NCBI RefSeq assembly: GCF_030539555.1
Contig: NZ_JAUNXX010000016.1
Location: 1-32,880 of the forward strand
Reading direction: 5' to 3'
Source: Methanobrevibacter sp.
GTDB lineage: Archaea > Methanobacteriota > Methanobacteria > Methanobacteriales > Methanobacteriaceae
Length of the DNA: 32,880 bases
Of the stretch, positions 8,304-17,457 are shown in pieces. The position numbers were made by a program, and so were the translations under genes. The notes under the pieces were generated by a model. The model searched no databases. It worked only from the letters and a program-made list of their open reading frames with translations, and was not told where the DNA came from. The number at the start of each line of letters is the position of its first letter. The first letter of the stretch is position 1.

Positions 8304-9056
8304 ATGAAAGACGTTGAAAATTACATTAGAGATATATTGAAAACAAGGAAAATACATTTCACTTTAATCGACCCTGATGAACAAACACCTGAAGAGGCTT
8401 TGGAAATAGCTACTGCAGCTATCGAAGGTGGCACTGACGGAATCATGATTGGTGGATCAACCGTTAATGGTGATGATGTAGATAATACTTGTAAGATACT
8501 GTCTGAAAACATCGCCGTTCCGATTATCATTTTCCCGGGTAACACAAGTAGCGTAAGCAAATATGCTGATGCAATATTTTACATGAGTTATGTAAATTCC
8601 AGAAATCCTCACTGGATTAACGGAGCTCAGGCAATTGCCGCACCAGCAGTCAGGGCATCAGGAATGGAAGTTTTATCCATGCACTATATGGTTGCAGAAC
8701 CTGGCGGAACTGTCGGATGGGTTGGGGATGCAAATCTTGTACCTAGAAACAAGCCTAAAATACCTGCAGTATATGCAATGTCTGCTGAACTTTTCGGAAT
8801 CAAGTTCTTCTACATTGAAGCGGGTTCCGGCGCATCAGAACCTATTCCTCCGGAAATGGTAGCTTACTGTAAAAAAGCAGCTCCAAACACCATTATTGTT
8901 GTAGGTGGGGGAATCCGTGACGGCAAGGCAGCATACATGGCTGCAAAAGCCGGAGGTGACATTGTTGTAACCGGTACTGTCGTTGAAGAAGTCGATGATG
9001 TTCACGCTAAAATTCAAGAATTGACCGGAGCCATCAAAAAGGCTTCACTAGAGTAG
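8304..9056 (+). CDS. Geranylgeranylglyceryl phosphate synthase
   Basis: This 250-aa TIM-barrel enzyme makes the first ether bond of archaeal membrane lipids by joining sn-glycerol-1-phosphate to geranylgeranyl diphosphate. Visible family marks are the N-terminal His-Phe-Thr-Leu-Ile-Asp-Pro-Asp segment, Gly-Gly-Ser (about 50-52), Pro-Gly-Asn-Thr-Ser (about 77-81), Tyr-Ile-Glu-Ala-Gly-Ser-Gly (about 173-179) and the phosphate-binding Gly-Gly-Gly-Ile-Arg (about 201-205). The length is normal for the methanobacterial group of the family. An AGGT site precedes the ATG. It stands between rpl40e and nurA, on the same strand; whether it shares a transcript with nurA (54 nt away) is uncertain. Confidence 0.93.
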   Translation: MKDVENYIRDILKTRKIHFTLIDPDEQTPEEALEIATAAIEGGTDGIMIGGSTVNGDDVDNTCKILSENIAVPIIIFPGNTSSVSKYADAIFYMSYVNSRNPHWINGAQAIAAPAVRASGMEVLSMHYMVAEPGGTVGWVGDANLVPRNKPKIPAVYAMSAELFGIKFFYIEAGSGASEPIPPEMVAYCKKAAPNTIIVVGGGIRDGKAAYMAAKAGGDIVVTGTVVEEVDDVHAKIQELTGAIKKASLE

Positions 9057-9110
9057 TTTTCAACTGCTCTTACCATACTTTTTTATTAACCTATTAACAT
9101 AGGATATATT

Positions 9111-10178
9111 ATGTTAAATTCACTATATGAAAAGGCCATCGCTAAAAGAGGATTTATACAGGATATCGAATCAGACAATAATCTGGACTCCCAGCTTGAA
9201 GCAAACTGGTTTGAGAGAAAATTTGAAGAGAGCTCTGATGATTTTTCCATCGCCGCAGGAGACGGAAGTTTCAATAAAAAGAAATTCCTGAAAAGCAACT
9301 TCTGTGCTGTTGGCGCCGAATCCATAATTTATGACGGTGAAATAAAAAAAATTGATGATTCGGATATACTTGAAATAAATCACATCCCATTTCTTGATGA
9401 ACTGTTGTCCAAATACATGTCAATATTGGAGCTCAAGTGTGCACTCAGAGCCATTAGGGAATATGATGTTGATTATTATCTCTTTGACGGATCAATTTTG
9501 GGAGATTTGGAAAATGCCTATCCAAGAGGTGTGGAACTACCGTCAAAAATCAGGAACAATCTGGATGAGGCACTTCTAAATGAATTTGAAAGAAGATTTC
9601 AAATCACTCCATACGGATTTGTATTTCCACAAATCAAGAATAGGGTATTGGTGGATGTAAGCGTTAATGAGGATTTGGAGGAAAAGGAAGACTTTGACCT
9701 TCATCTGGCATCAATCGAAAAGATAATCCTTCTAAAGAAAATATTGGAAAACAAGAAAAAGATTATTTCAATATCAAAAACATCTTCTGATACAGATTTG
9801 TTCGGATGGAAAATACCTGACATTTCAATTCTCGATAACTTAACTGATAAAAAACAGGGAATTTCCAAAATAGATTACAGGAGAGTTTACAAGAATGCTC
9901 CTTTCCCGTATTTCAATGACTTTTTCAAGCAGCTTCAATTCACCGTATTTTATGTAAGGCTGCAGGACAACAAGAATGTCCTTAAAGTGGAACTTCCATA
10001 CAAGGCATCAATTGGGGAAGTTGTCAGGATTGTAGAAAAAATCAACGCCCTGTCGGTTCAGGGCTATCCGTATCTGCTCAGCAAGGCGCACAATGACGTT
10101 GTCATAACGGACAGAAACATTAAGGAATTATTGAAGATTGCCAAGATTTACGAAACAACAAACAGGGAAATGCTATAG
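9111..10178 (+). CDS. nurA: NurA 5'-3' DNA nuclease
   Basis: NurA is the nuclease partner of HerA and resects DNA ends exposed by Mre11-Rad50 to give 3' single strands for RadA. The 355-aa product has the family's first catalytic motif Gly50-Asp51-Gly-Ser, a second Phe-Asp-Gly-Ser motif near residue 125, and a C-terminal Leu-Ser-Lys-Ala-His-Asn-Asp-Val segment around 322-330, which corresponds to the conserved third motif. It lies directly upstream of herA with 9 nt between stop and start, the classical pair. A 5-bp palindrome (9090-9103, cctat/atagg) covers the AGGA ribosome binding site and could dampen initiation, though it is weak. Confidence 0.88.
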   Translation: MLNSLYEKAIAKRGFIQDIESDNNLDSQLEANWFERKFEESSDDFSIAAGDGSFNKKKFLKSNFCAVGAESIIYDGEIKKIDDSDILEINHIPFLDELLSKYMSILELKCALRAIREYDVDYYLFDGSILGDLENAYPRGVELPSKIRNNLDEALLNEFERRFQITPYGFVFPQIKNRVLVDVSVNEDLEEKEDFDLHLASIEKIILLKKILENKKKIISISKTSSDTDLFGWKIPDISILDNLTDKKQGISKIDYRRVYKNAPFPYFNDFFKQLQFTVFYVRLQDNKNVLKVELPYKASIGEVVRIVEKINALSVQGYPYLLSKAHNDVVITDRNIKELLKIAKIYETTNREML

Positions 10179-10187
10179 GTGGTTTAA

Positions 10188-11702
10188 ATGCTAGTTGGAA
10201 TTTGTGTAGGTGAAACATCACTATCTGAAGTCACTTTTATTTCAGACAAAATGCCGAAAGTCGGCGAATATGTAACAATAGAATACGACGGAAAAAAAGT
10301 TCTGGGAATGATTGAAAATTTAATAAGGGGCAATGATGCTTTAAATGTAGATATCAATGACTTCAAGGCCATCCAAAAGATATCAAGAATTGGCGTTGAC
10401 GACAACTACATCAAGGGAAAGGTCAAAATCCTTGGTGACGTCAATGACAGGCTGAAGCTGCCGAGAACACCTGTGCTTCCCGGAACCGAAATATATCTGG
10501 CAGACAAGGACACCTTAAATGAAATATTTCAGGTAAAAAACCCGATCAAATTGGGGTCCCTGGTAAATCAAAGCGATGTCGAAGTCAATGTGGAGGCAAA
10601 CCCGATATTGTCAAGACACCTGGCTATTCTGGCCATGACCGGCGCGGGAAAGTCCAATACAGTTTCCGTTCTCATTGACCAGTTGCTGAATTACAGTGTA
10701 CCGATATTCGTCTTTGACATGCACGGCGAATATGTGGGAGCCGAGTTTCCAAACGGTGAAGTCAATGTCATAAAGCCTAAAATAAACCCTAAATACATGG
10801 AATTCTATGAGATTAAAAAGCTGATGAACATTCCAAGCAATGCAGTAATACAGGAAAGGCACTTCAGGGAAGCATTTAACCATGCAAACGATCAGTTGAG
10901 TGCAGGAACCGAAGATACAATTGATTTTTTGGATTTGATTTATGATTATCTTAAGGAAAAATCAGGACTTGACGATGAAGAAGGAAAAATCGACAAGACA
11001 ATTGTGGATGTGATGAACAAGATTAATGATGCAAAACTCAAGTATTCCAAGCTGTTCTATCAAAATGCTCCAAACATAATTTCCAATATCAAACACTCCC
11101 ATGTTAATGTCCTGGACTTGAGCCAGGTTGATGAATATGTTGCAAGCGTGCTTGTAAGCCATATTTTGAGAAATTCGCTTCAAAGGTCCAAGGATGCGGC
11201 TCACAGTGGAAACAAAGAGGATTTGCTCAACAACTCAGTATTCTTCATTCTTGAAGAGGCACATATTCTGGCTCCTAAAAAACGCGATTCGGACTCTAAA
11301 CGCTGGATTCAGAGGGTTGCAAGAGAAGGCCGTAAGTTCGGTTTGGGATTATGTCTGGTAAGTCAGTCTCCGAAAACCGTTGACCATGATGCACTCTCCC
11401 AGATGAACAACATGATTATCCTTCGCTTAGTTGAGCCGGAAGACCAGAGACACGTCCAGTCAGCAAGTGAAAGCCTTTCACAGGATCTTGTAAATCAGCT
11501 TCCTTCATTAAACGTTGGTGAAGCTATTGTTTTAGGTCTGATGAGCAAGGTGCCTACTCTAGTTAAAATTGACGAGTTCAAGGGCCGTCGCCATGGTGAT
11601 GACATGGATATAGTTTCCCATTTTGCAAACATCAAGCAAAAGGAACAGGAAGAGATTGAACGCCAAGAGCAGGAAAGCATGGAAATGGGTTACAATTATT
11701 AA
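10188..11702 (+). CDS. herA: HerA hexameric DNA translocase / helicase
   Basis: HerA is a FtsK-like ATPase that pumps DNA through the NurA nuclease during end resection. The 504-aa sequence shows an N-terminal HAS-barrel region (about 1-85), a Walker A motif Gly-Ala-Gly-Lys-Ser with K155, a Walker B segment ending in Glu356-Glu357 (Phe-Phe-Ile-Leu-Glu-Glu-Ala-His), and a downstream Gln-Arg-Val-Ala-Arg-Glu-Gly-Arg-Lys motif with the putative arginine finger. The last 30 residues are Glu/Gln rich. The AGGTGG binding site overlaps the nurA stop codon, so translation is probably coupled. No clear terminator follows before the secreted-protein gene. Confidence 0.93.
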   Translation: MLVGICVGETSLSEVTFISDKMPKVGEYVTIEYDGKKVLGMIENLIRGNDALNVDINDFKAIQKISRIGVDDNYIKGKVKILGDVNDRLKLPRTPVLPGTEIYLADKDTLNEIFQVKNPIKLGSLVNQSDVEVNVEANPILSRHLAILAMTGAGKSNTVSVLIDQLLNYSVPIFVFDMHGEYVGAEFPNGEVNVIKPKINPKYMEFYEIKKLMNIPSNAVIQERHFREAFNHANDQLSAGTEDTIDFLDLIYDYLKEKSGLDDEEGKIDKTIVDVMNKINDAKLKYSKLFYQNAPNIISNIKHSHVNVLDLSQVDEYVASVLVSHILRNSLQRSKDAAHSGNKEDLLNNSVFFILEEAHILAPKKRDSDSKRWIQRVAREGRKFGLGLCLVSQSPKTVDHDALSQMNNMIILRLVEPEDQRHVQSASESLSQDLVNQLPSLNVGEAIVLGLMSKVPTLVKIDEFKGRRHGDDMDIVSHFANIKQKEQEEIERQEQESMEMGYNY

Positions 11703-11783
11703 CTCATATCTCTAATCAATTAGTAAATATTATATTACAAATTGAATAAAATACTATTATTGAAATAATTTTTGGTGTATCTA

Positions 11784-12743
11784 TTGAATTTCAAGAAGAA
11801 AATATTCCTGTTGATATGTCTGATTGTCTGTCTTTTCAGCATGGCCATATATGCAAGTGATGTAAATCATACGGATTTTAATTCAGATTTTAATAAATCT
11901 CATTTTCAATGCTGTTCATTCGCTATTCAGGAAGAAAATCAAACTGTTTTTGCCTTTAGGCAAGATGCTGAAGGCACTGGTGATGGGGTGGCCATACATA
12001 ATGACAAAGTGAATGGGATTGATGCAATAGTGCAGGAGATTGACGCTCCGGGTTATCATTTTATTCATGCAATCGTTACTGAAGACGGATGGGTTGCAGG
12101 GCACGGTGGTGATTCCTCAAATGAGAGTGATACCATGGCATTGGAGGATATCGCTTTTGAAATGCTTTCTTCAAAAAATATTTCATCAGATTCACTTGGC
12201 AAGATTCAAAAAATATTTAATAAATATGGTTACGGTCATTTTTTCATCAAGGCTCCCGATGGAAGTTATGGTGCGGTCTATAATGAAACCTTTTTGATGG
12301 GAGAGTTAAGGCCCGGTGAATTTCTGGTTATTCCAAATGAGTATTCCGGTTTTAGCGGCGGAAATTATACAAATTATTCAACAGACCCTGTTGATGCAAT
12401 TGTTGAAATCTCTTCTTATGAGGATTCCGGCTGGAATAGGCGTAACCTTTATTCCTATGATTATAAGCTGCATGACGCTGATGAGGGGCAGAAGTATGGG
12501 GTCGATGTTTATGTGACAAATGACAACGGTCAGAATGTCGGCTTGAACACATCAGAAATTGTTACCTATTGCTACTTTAATGATAAGTTATATCCTGCAT
12601 CAGAAATTCCTGAAAATCCGGACAAATTGCAAATCGGAACTCAAATCTTTGAAAATGAATCCATGGATTTCATATTTGAGCTTGTAAGCAGGCTGGACAA
12701 AGTATTGGTTAACAGCAATTCATCATACCCAATCGGTAAGTAA
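11784..12743 (+). CDS. Secreted protein, possibly Ntn-hydrolase / penicillin-acyltransferase-like
   Basis: I place the start at TTG 11784 (319 aa): a GGTG site at 11774-11777 is correctly spaced for it, and the upstream TTG (11772) and GTG (11775) codons overlap that site. The N-terminus is then three lysines and a hydrophobic segment (6-23), a signal peptide. The mature part begins near a Cys43-Cys44-Ser motif followed by a Gln-Glu-Glu-Asn-Gln-Thr-Val-Phe-Ala-Phe-Arg strand. Later come a Tyr-Gly-Tyr-Gly-His-Phe-Phe-Ile-Lys segment and a Gly-Glu-Leu-Arg-Pro-Gly-Glu-Phe-Leu-Val-Ile-Pro-Asn segment. This resembles the layout of cysteine-nucleophile Ntn hydrolases (acyl-CoA:6-APA acyltransferase type), where a buried Cys becomes the N-terminus after processing. 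The resemblance is from memory and weak; the substrate is unknown. Confidence 0.6.
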   Translation: MNFKKKIFLLICLIVCLFSMAIYASDVNHTDFNSDFNKSHFQCCSFAIQEENQTVFAFRQDAEGTGDGVAIHNDKVNGIDAIVQEIDAPGYHFIHAIVTEDGWVAGHGGDSSNESDTMALEDIAFEMLSSKNISSDSLGKIQKIFNKYGYGHFFIKAPDGSYGAVYNETFLMGELRPGEFLVIPNEYSGFSGGNYTNYSTDPVDAIVEISSYEDSGWNRRNLYSYDYKLHDADEGQKYGVDVYVTNDNGQNVGLNTSEIVTYCYFNDKLYPASEIPENPDKLQIGTQIFENESMDFIFELVSRLDKVLVNSNSSYPIGK

Positions 12744-12863
12744 GATGATGATAATGTTGTATTCACTTTCAAATCAAAATTAAAATCTTTGAATAAACTA
12801 TTTTTTACTTTTCAAATGCTCTCTTGGCAAAACATTAAATATGCAATTGACTATAATATTATT

Positions 12864-12895
12864 CAATTAAATACTTCGATTAAGTGTTTAAATTG
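12864..12895. repeat. Imperfect inverted repeat upstream of mre11
   Basis: caattaaatactt (12864-12876) pairs with aagtgtttaaattg (12882-12895) through 13 base pairs with one G-T wobble and one bulged base. It overlaps the only TATA-like stretch near the mre11 start (tttaaatt, 12887-12894), so it may be an operator. AT-richness makes chance pairing possible. The rest of 12744-12927 shows no gene. Confidence 0.35.
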
Positions 12896-12927
12896 GTTAT
12901 ATACAATTGATAAAAAAAGGTAATATA

Positions 12928-14172
12928 ATGAAATTTGCACATTTAGCAGACACTCATTTAGGTTATCGTCAATTCGGTTTAATTGAACGTGAAAAAGACT
13001 TTTATGAAGTGTTTGAAAAGGTTATAGATAAAATAATAGAAGAAAAAGTAGACTTTGTAATTCACAGTGGAGATTTGTTTGAAACCGCAAGACCATCTCC
13101 AATAGCTCTTTTAACCTTCCAGAAAGGATTGCTTAAACTGAAAGGTGCCGGAATTCCTATGTATGCAATAGCGGGAAATCACGATATTGTAATGCGTAAC
13201 GATTCAATCCCTCCTCAAGTGATCTTTAAAAAGCTAGGTTTGAAGGTAATCAGTCCAATCAACACCACTTACATGCATGGAGACATACTCATTGCGGGGC
13301 TGCCGTTCTATCCGTCATCACAGGTTAAGAATCTGAAATCAAAATTGGCTGATCTCTCAAAAAAGGCAGCCAACCATGAAAAATCAATACTTGTCCTGCA
13401 TCAGGGCATCGACAAGTATTTCGGATACAACTATGAACTTGAAATAGGCGACCTTCCGGACAATTTCAACTACTATGCAATGGGTCACATCCACAACTAC
13501 GTCAACGACAATTTCGGAAACGGCAAACTGGTCTATCCTGGATCCAATGAAATCTGGAAAACCAATGAACTTAAAGATTACCATGAAAACGGAAAGGGAT
13601 TTGTGGTTGTTGATTTTGAAGGTCCAAAACCTCTTGTCAAAAGGGTTAAGATAGACATTCCTAGAGAATTCATCAAAAGGTCTCTTGACTACAATAATCT
13701 TGAAAGCGGCATTTCAGGAATCAAGGAAACCATTAAGGGCTTTGATAAAAAACCGATTTTGGATCTGGAAATTAATCATGTCGAATCAGATACCAACAGG
13801 GTTTATGAGATGATCACCGAGGAGCTTGGTGAGCTGTCTTTGATGATTAGGCCCAAATTTAACATGCTGAGTGAAGAGGATGTTAATCTGACCTTGGATG
13901 ATAAAGATTCCCTAGGTCCGAAAGAACTAATAAACGAGCAGCTTAACGGTTATGGTAATGATGCCATTAATAAGCTGGCAATCGATTTGTATGATCTGTT
14001 GTCTAAGGATAAAACCGACGAATCACAGGATTTGCTGAACCAGTTCTTTGATGAATACTATCACACAAGTTTCGATGATGTCGAATTCAAAACCGAAGAG
14101 GTCATCAGGGAAGATGAATCAGATGAAGAGCCAAAAGATGTTCAGCTCACATTCAAGGAGGTTCTAGAATGA
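12928..14172 (+). CDS. mre11: Mre11 DNA double-strand-break repair nuclease
   Basis: Mre11 is the manganese-dependent nuclease that, with Rad50, binds and opens DNA double-strand breaks. The ATG at 12928 (414 aa) is preferred over the TTG at 12907 because AAAGG at 12916-12920 is well placed and the catalytic domain then starts at residue 1. All phosphoesterase motifs are visible: D8-x-H10, Gly-D49, N84-H85-D86, H158 (Leu-His-Gln-Gly), and H187-x-H189 (Gly-His-Ile-His). The C-terminal 100 residues are acidic and probably contain the Rad50-binding helices. The stop overlaps the rad50 start (ATGA). Confidence 0.95.
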   Translation: MKFAHLADTHLGYRQFGLIEREKDFYEVFEKVIDKIIEEKVDFVIHSGDLFETARPSPIALLTFQKGLLKLKGAGIPMYAIAGNHDIVMRNDSIPPQVIFKKLGLKVISPINTTYMHGDILIAGLPFYPSSQVKNLKSKLADLSKKAANHEKSILVLHQGIDKYFGYNYELEIGDLPDNFNYYAMGHIHNYVNDNFGNGKLVYPGSNEIWKTNELKDYHENGKGFVVVDFEGPKPLVKRVKIDIPREFIKRSLDYNNLESGISGIKETIKGFDKKPILDLEINHVESDTNRVYEMITEELGELSLMIRPKFNMLSEEDVNLTLDDKDSLGPKELINEQLNGYGNDAINKLAIDLYDLLSKDKTDESQDLLNQFFDEYYHTSFDDVEFKTEEVIREDESDEEPKDVQLTFKEVLE

Positions 14173-16916
14173 TTTTCACAAAATTAAAGTTAAATAATTT
14201 CAAATCCCATGAAAACACTGTCATAAACTTTGAAAAAGGTATCAGTGTTATTGTAGGTGAAAATGGTGCTGGAAAATCAACAATATTGGAGGCCATCAGC
14301 TTTGCTTTATTTAAACAGCACACAGCCAAAAAGATTGATGATCTGGTGCGCAATAATGCAAACACAATGTCAGTGGAATTGGAATTCACCTCCAACAATA
14401 GGGAATACAGGATTGTCCGTGACAAGAAATCCATGCTGAAATCATCAATCTACAAAAAAACCTCAAAGGACGGGGGATTTGTACATATATGTACTGGAGA
14501 TAAGGAAGTTGCAAATGAAGTTCATCAAATTTTGGACATCGACTCCGACTTGTTCCTCAATGCCATTTACATTAGACAAGGCGAAATCGCAGAGCTGGTC
14601 GACAAGACTCCCGCCGAGAAAAAACAGCTTATAGGCAAATTGTTGGGCATCGATTCATTGGAAAAAGCTTGGAAAAACTTGCTTCCTTTAATCAACAATT
14701 ATGAAAATCAGCTCGCAGAACTTAAAGGAAAATTATTCAATTCAAATGAGCTAAAAAAGGAGTATTCCAAGAAAAAATCAGAACTTGAGATACTTAAGGA
14801 CAGGGGTCATGAACTCGAGGAACAAATCGAAGATGTCACCACTTCCCTTAAGGAGATTTCCGAAAGTAAAAGGAATATGGAACGTGAAAAGGAAATTTAT
14901 GATACTCAACTTAACAATCTTGAAAATGAAAATAAGACATTGTCCAAACTGGAAGAGGATAAAAAGGTTATTCAGGACAATCTGGATAAGATCAATGAGG
15001 CTGAAGAACAGATTTCAAGACTTGAGAAATATGTTTCAAAATTGGATGTTTATCTTGATTTCGAAAAGTCAGTTGTCAGCATCCAAAGATTGAAAAATGA
15101 TGAAATGGAAATCGAAAAGAAACTTGATTCCATATCAATTCAGAAAACCATTGTCAGCGATAAGAAAGAGGATTATAACAAATTTTTGGCTTCAGATGAA
15201 CAGATCAACAAGTTGAACAACCAAAAGGTCAATCTTGAAGCCCAGTTGGCCACAATTGCCAAATTGGATAAGGATAAAAAAGAGCTGTTGGCTAAAATTG
15301 AAAATGAAAGAAATGAAATTGAAGATTTCTTCTCAAGGGCCAAGGACAAACTGGATGATTATGGATTATCCCAGGATATTCTGGCCGATGTTGATAATTT
15401 AAATCAGATAGATGAAGTTACTAATAATTTCGCTGATGAAGTAGGAAACAATATTGAGGAGTTGTCCTCTGATATAGCTTCCAAAAAAGAGGAACTGGTA
15501 TTATTCAAACAGAACATTAATTCCGCTCAAAAGCCTTTGGATGAACTGAGAGAAGTGGATAATAAATGTCCTGTCTGCCAATCAGACATCAGTTCTTCTC
15601 AGAAAAAGGATTTGATTAAAGGGTATAAGTTAACAATTGAAGAAAATGAAAAATTGATTTCAGAAAATGAGGAGAATATACGTTTACTTGCTAAAAACAA
15701 AGAAAGCTTTGAGGAAAAACTCGTTAAGATTCGGGATTTGTCTAAGGATATCATCGAATATAAGCATAGATTCACTCACCTTGAAGGCCAGCTTGTAAAA
15801 TTAAATGAAATTGATGAAGGTTTGGAATCCAAGGAATACATCAGCAATAAATTGGGTGAGCTTATTCTTCTTATAGCAAAAGAAAAAGAATCAAAAGGAA
15901 GTTATAAGGAATCTTATGATGAATTCAATAAGGCTAAAGGTGCTTTGGAAGTTTTAGGCAGTGAAACTGAAGCTCAATATAAATTAAAACAGGTTAAAAA
16001 CGAAATCGACAATCATGTCAGGAACATCAAAATGGCGATTGAACAGGATCCTCACCTTAGTGGAGATATCAGTGCAAATGAACTTCAGGATAGGATAAAC
16101 GATTTAAAACAGAAAAACGAGGAATTCAATCAGCTCAAAGGTTTTGTTCAAAATAAAAAATCTTTAATGGCTCAACATGATTCAATTAAAGAGGACATAG
16201 GAATGTCACTGAACCAACTTGATATCATCAAGAATAAAATTGAAGCGTCCGTTTATGATAAAGAAAAATACGAACAAATCATTTATCGCTCCGAGTTATA
16301 TGAAAGACGTAAAAATACCTTTAACACAGAGCTTTCTGAAATCAAAGGAAGAGCACGTGAATCCATAGCCTATATTAAAGATTTGAATGAAAGAATTCAG
16401 ACTGCAGACAAATTCCAACAGGAATACAATGACATTTCTGATTACATCAACTTGTTGAATCACATCAGGAGTTTATACAGTAAAAACGGTATTCAAAAGG
16501 ATTTAAGAAATATTTCAAGACCTTTAATCCAAAAGTATACCAAGGATTTCTTCAATGAGTTCAACTTCAATTATTCTGATTTGACTTTGGATGAAGAATA
16601 TGACGTTACAGTCTATGGTCCTGAAGGAGAGTCTTCAATGAGCATGGTTAGTGGCGGTGAAAAAATAGCTATTGCACTTGCTTTAAGACTTGGAATCACT
16701 CAGGCTATGGCCAAGGGGGAATTGGATACAATCTTATTGGATGAGCCGACAATTCATTTGGATAGCTCAAGAAGACATGAACTTATTAATTTATTAAAGG
16801 ACATGTCACTCCTGCCTCAAATGATAATTGTAACTCATGAAAGTCAGCTTGAAAACGCAGCTGACAATATAATTAAGGTTGAAAAGGAAAACGGTATTTC
16901 AAAAGTTATGATGTAA
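14169..16916 (+). CDS. rad50: Rad50 ATPase, SMC-like partner of Mre11
   Basis: Rad50 is the ABC-type ATPase that tethers DNA ends and gates Mre11. The 915-aa product has Walker A G30-Glu-Asn-Gly-Ala-Gly-Lys-S37, a Q-loop region (Ile-Arg-Gln-Gly-Glu-Ile, about 136-141), long coiled coils (about 180-440 and 480-770), the zinc-hook C467-Pro-Val-C470 at the apex, an ABC signature Ser828-Gly-Gly-Glu, and Walker B ending D858-E859. Its length is normal for archaeal Rad50. It starts within the mre11 stop (ATGA overlap), so the pair is translationally coupled. A T-rich tract after the stop (about 16926-16943) overlaps the 3' end of the convergent small gene. Confidence 0.96.
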   Translation: MIFTKLKLNNFKSHENTVINFEKGISVIVGENGAGKSTILEAISFALFKQHTAKKIDDLVRNNANTMSVELEFTSNNREYRIVRDKKSMLKSSIYKKTSKDGGFVHICTGDKEVANEVHQILDIDSDLFLNAIYIRQGEIAELVDKTPAEKKQLIGKLLGIDSLEKAWKNLLPLINNYENQLAELKGKLFNSNELKKEYSKKKSELEILKDRGHELEEQIEDVTTSLKEISESKRNMEREKEIYDTQLNNLENENKTLSKLEEDKKVIQDNLDKINEAEEQISRLEKYVSKLDVYLDFEKSVVSIQRLKNDEMEIEKKLDSISIQKTIVSDKKEDYNKFLASDEQINKLNNQKVNLEAQLATIAKLDKDKKELLAKIENERNEIEDFFSRAKDKLDDYGLSQDILADVDNLNQIDEVTNNFADEVGNNIEELSSDIASKKEELVLFKQNINSAQKPLDELREVDNKCPVCQSDISSSQKKDLIKGYKLTIEENEKLISENEENIRLLAKNKESFEEKLVKIRDLSKDIIEYKHRFTHLEGQLVKLNEIDEGLESKEYISNKLGELILLIAKEKESKGSYKESYDEFNKAKGALEVLGSETEAQYKLKQVKNEIDNHVRNIKMAIEQDPHLSGDISANELQDRINDLKQKNEEFNQLKGFVQNKKSLMAQHDSIKEDIGMSLNQLDIIKNKIEASVYDKEKYEQIIYRSELYERRKNTFNTELSEIKGRARESIAYIKDLNERIQTADKFQQEYNDISDYINLLNHIRSLYSKNGIQKDLRNISRPLIQKYTKDFFNEFNFNYSDLTLDEEYDVTVYGPEGESSMSMVSGGEKIAIALALRLGITQAMAKGELDTILLDEPTIHLDSSRRHELINLLKDMSLLPQMIIVTHESQLENAADNIIKVEKENGISKVMM

Positions 16917-16940
16917 TATCATTACTTTTTTTATTTTTTT

Positions 16941-17336
16941 TTAAATTATTTCATGAGCGTTTTTAATTGCATCGATAATGCAGTTCGCATTCCATCCGAC
17001 AATGGTTGCAGCTTTTTCTTCAAGTATTTCAGGCACTTCTTCAAGTCCGTATGGCCTTACTAGAATTATAGGGATGTCGTATTCCTCACTTGCTTTTAAC
17101 AGGTCCTCAAATAATTCATTATTGTCTTTATAAAGGCCTGATAACAGTATTATTCCATCAATTTTTTCATAAAATCCCGGACCTGCACTTGCATAAGCGC
17201 CGGAAACGGATTCCTTCCATAAGAATTCAACTTTTGAGTATAATTTTTCGGTGAACTGTATGTATTCATTGTTTCTGTCAATACCATTGCTTATAATAAG
17301 ATTATAGATTTTATCATCTCGTTCATCTTCAAACAT
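16941..17336 (-). CDS. TIR-like (MTH538/ThsB-type) small protein
   Basis: This 131-aa cytoplasmic protein is a stand-alone domain. The order of elements matches the MTH538 / Thoeris ThsB TIR-like family (DUF1863) as I know it: an N-terminal strand Tyr-Asn-Leu-Ile-Ile-Ser (11-16), a Gly-Ile-Ile-Leu-Leu-Ser-Gly-Leu-Tyr strand (61-69), then Ile-Pro-Ile-Ile-Leu-Val-Arg-Pro-Tyr-Gly (88-97), Glu-x-Val-Pro (about 100-102) and Ile-Val-Gly-Trp-Asn (112-116) with a final helix. Some family members make cyclic ADP-ribose signals in anti-phage defence; others, including the structurally solved MTH538, have no known activity. No ThsA-like effector is nearby. It is divergent from the Mur-ligase gene and convergent with rad50. 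Family call is fairly good; activity is unknown. Confidence 0.6.
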   Translation of the reverse strand: MFEDERDDKIYNLIISNGIDRNNEYIQFTEKLYSKVEFLWKESVSGAYASAGPGFYEKIDGIILLSGLYKDNNELFEDLLKASEEYDIPIILVRPYGLEEVPEILEEKAATIVGWNANCIIDAIKNAHEII

Positions 17337-17417
17337 TTTAGCACCTTGCTTTTATTTTAATCGTTATTGTATAAAAGAATTTGTTTTACAAAATGTTTAT
17401 TAATTTTAATGTAGTTA

Positions 17418-17430
17418 TCTATAGTATAGA
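17418..17430. promoter_or_regulatory. Short palindrome in the divergent promoter region
   Basis: tctata-g-tataga is a perfect palindrome located 28-40 nt before the Mur-ligase ATG, in the 121-nt divergent intergenic region. It may simply contain a TATA element readable on both strands, or be a small operator. Confidence 0.3.
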
Positions 17431-17457
17431 CAAATTATAATTTAAGGAATTTTTTTT

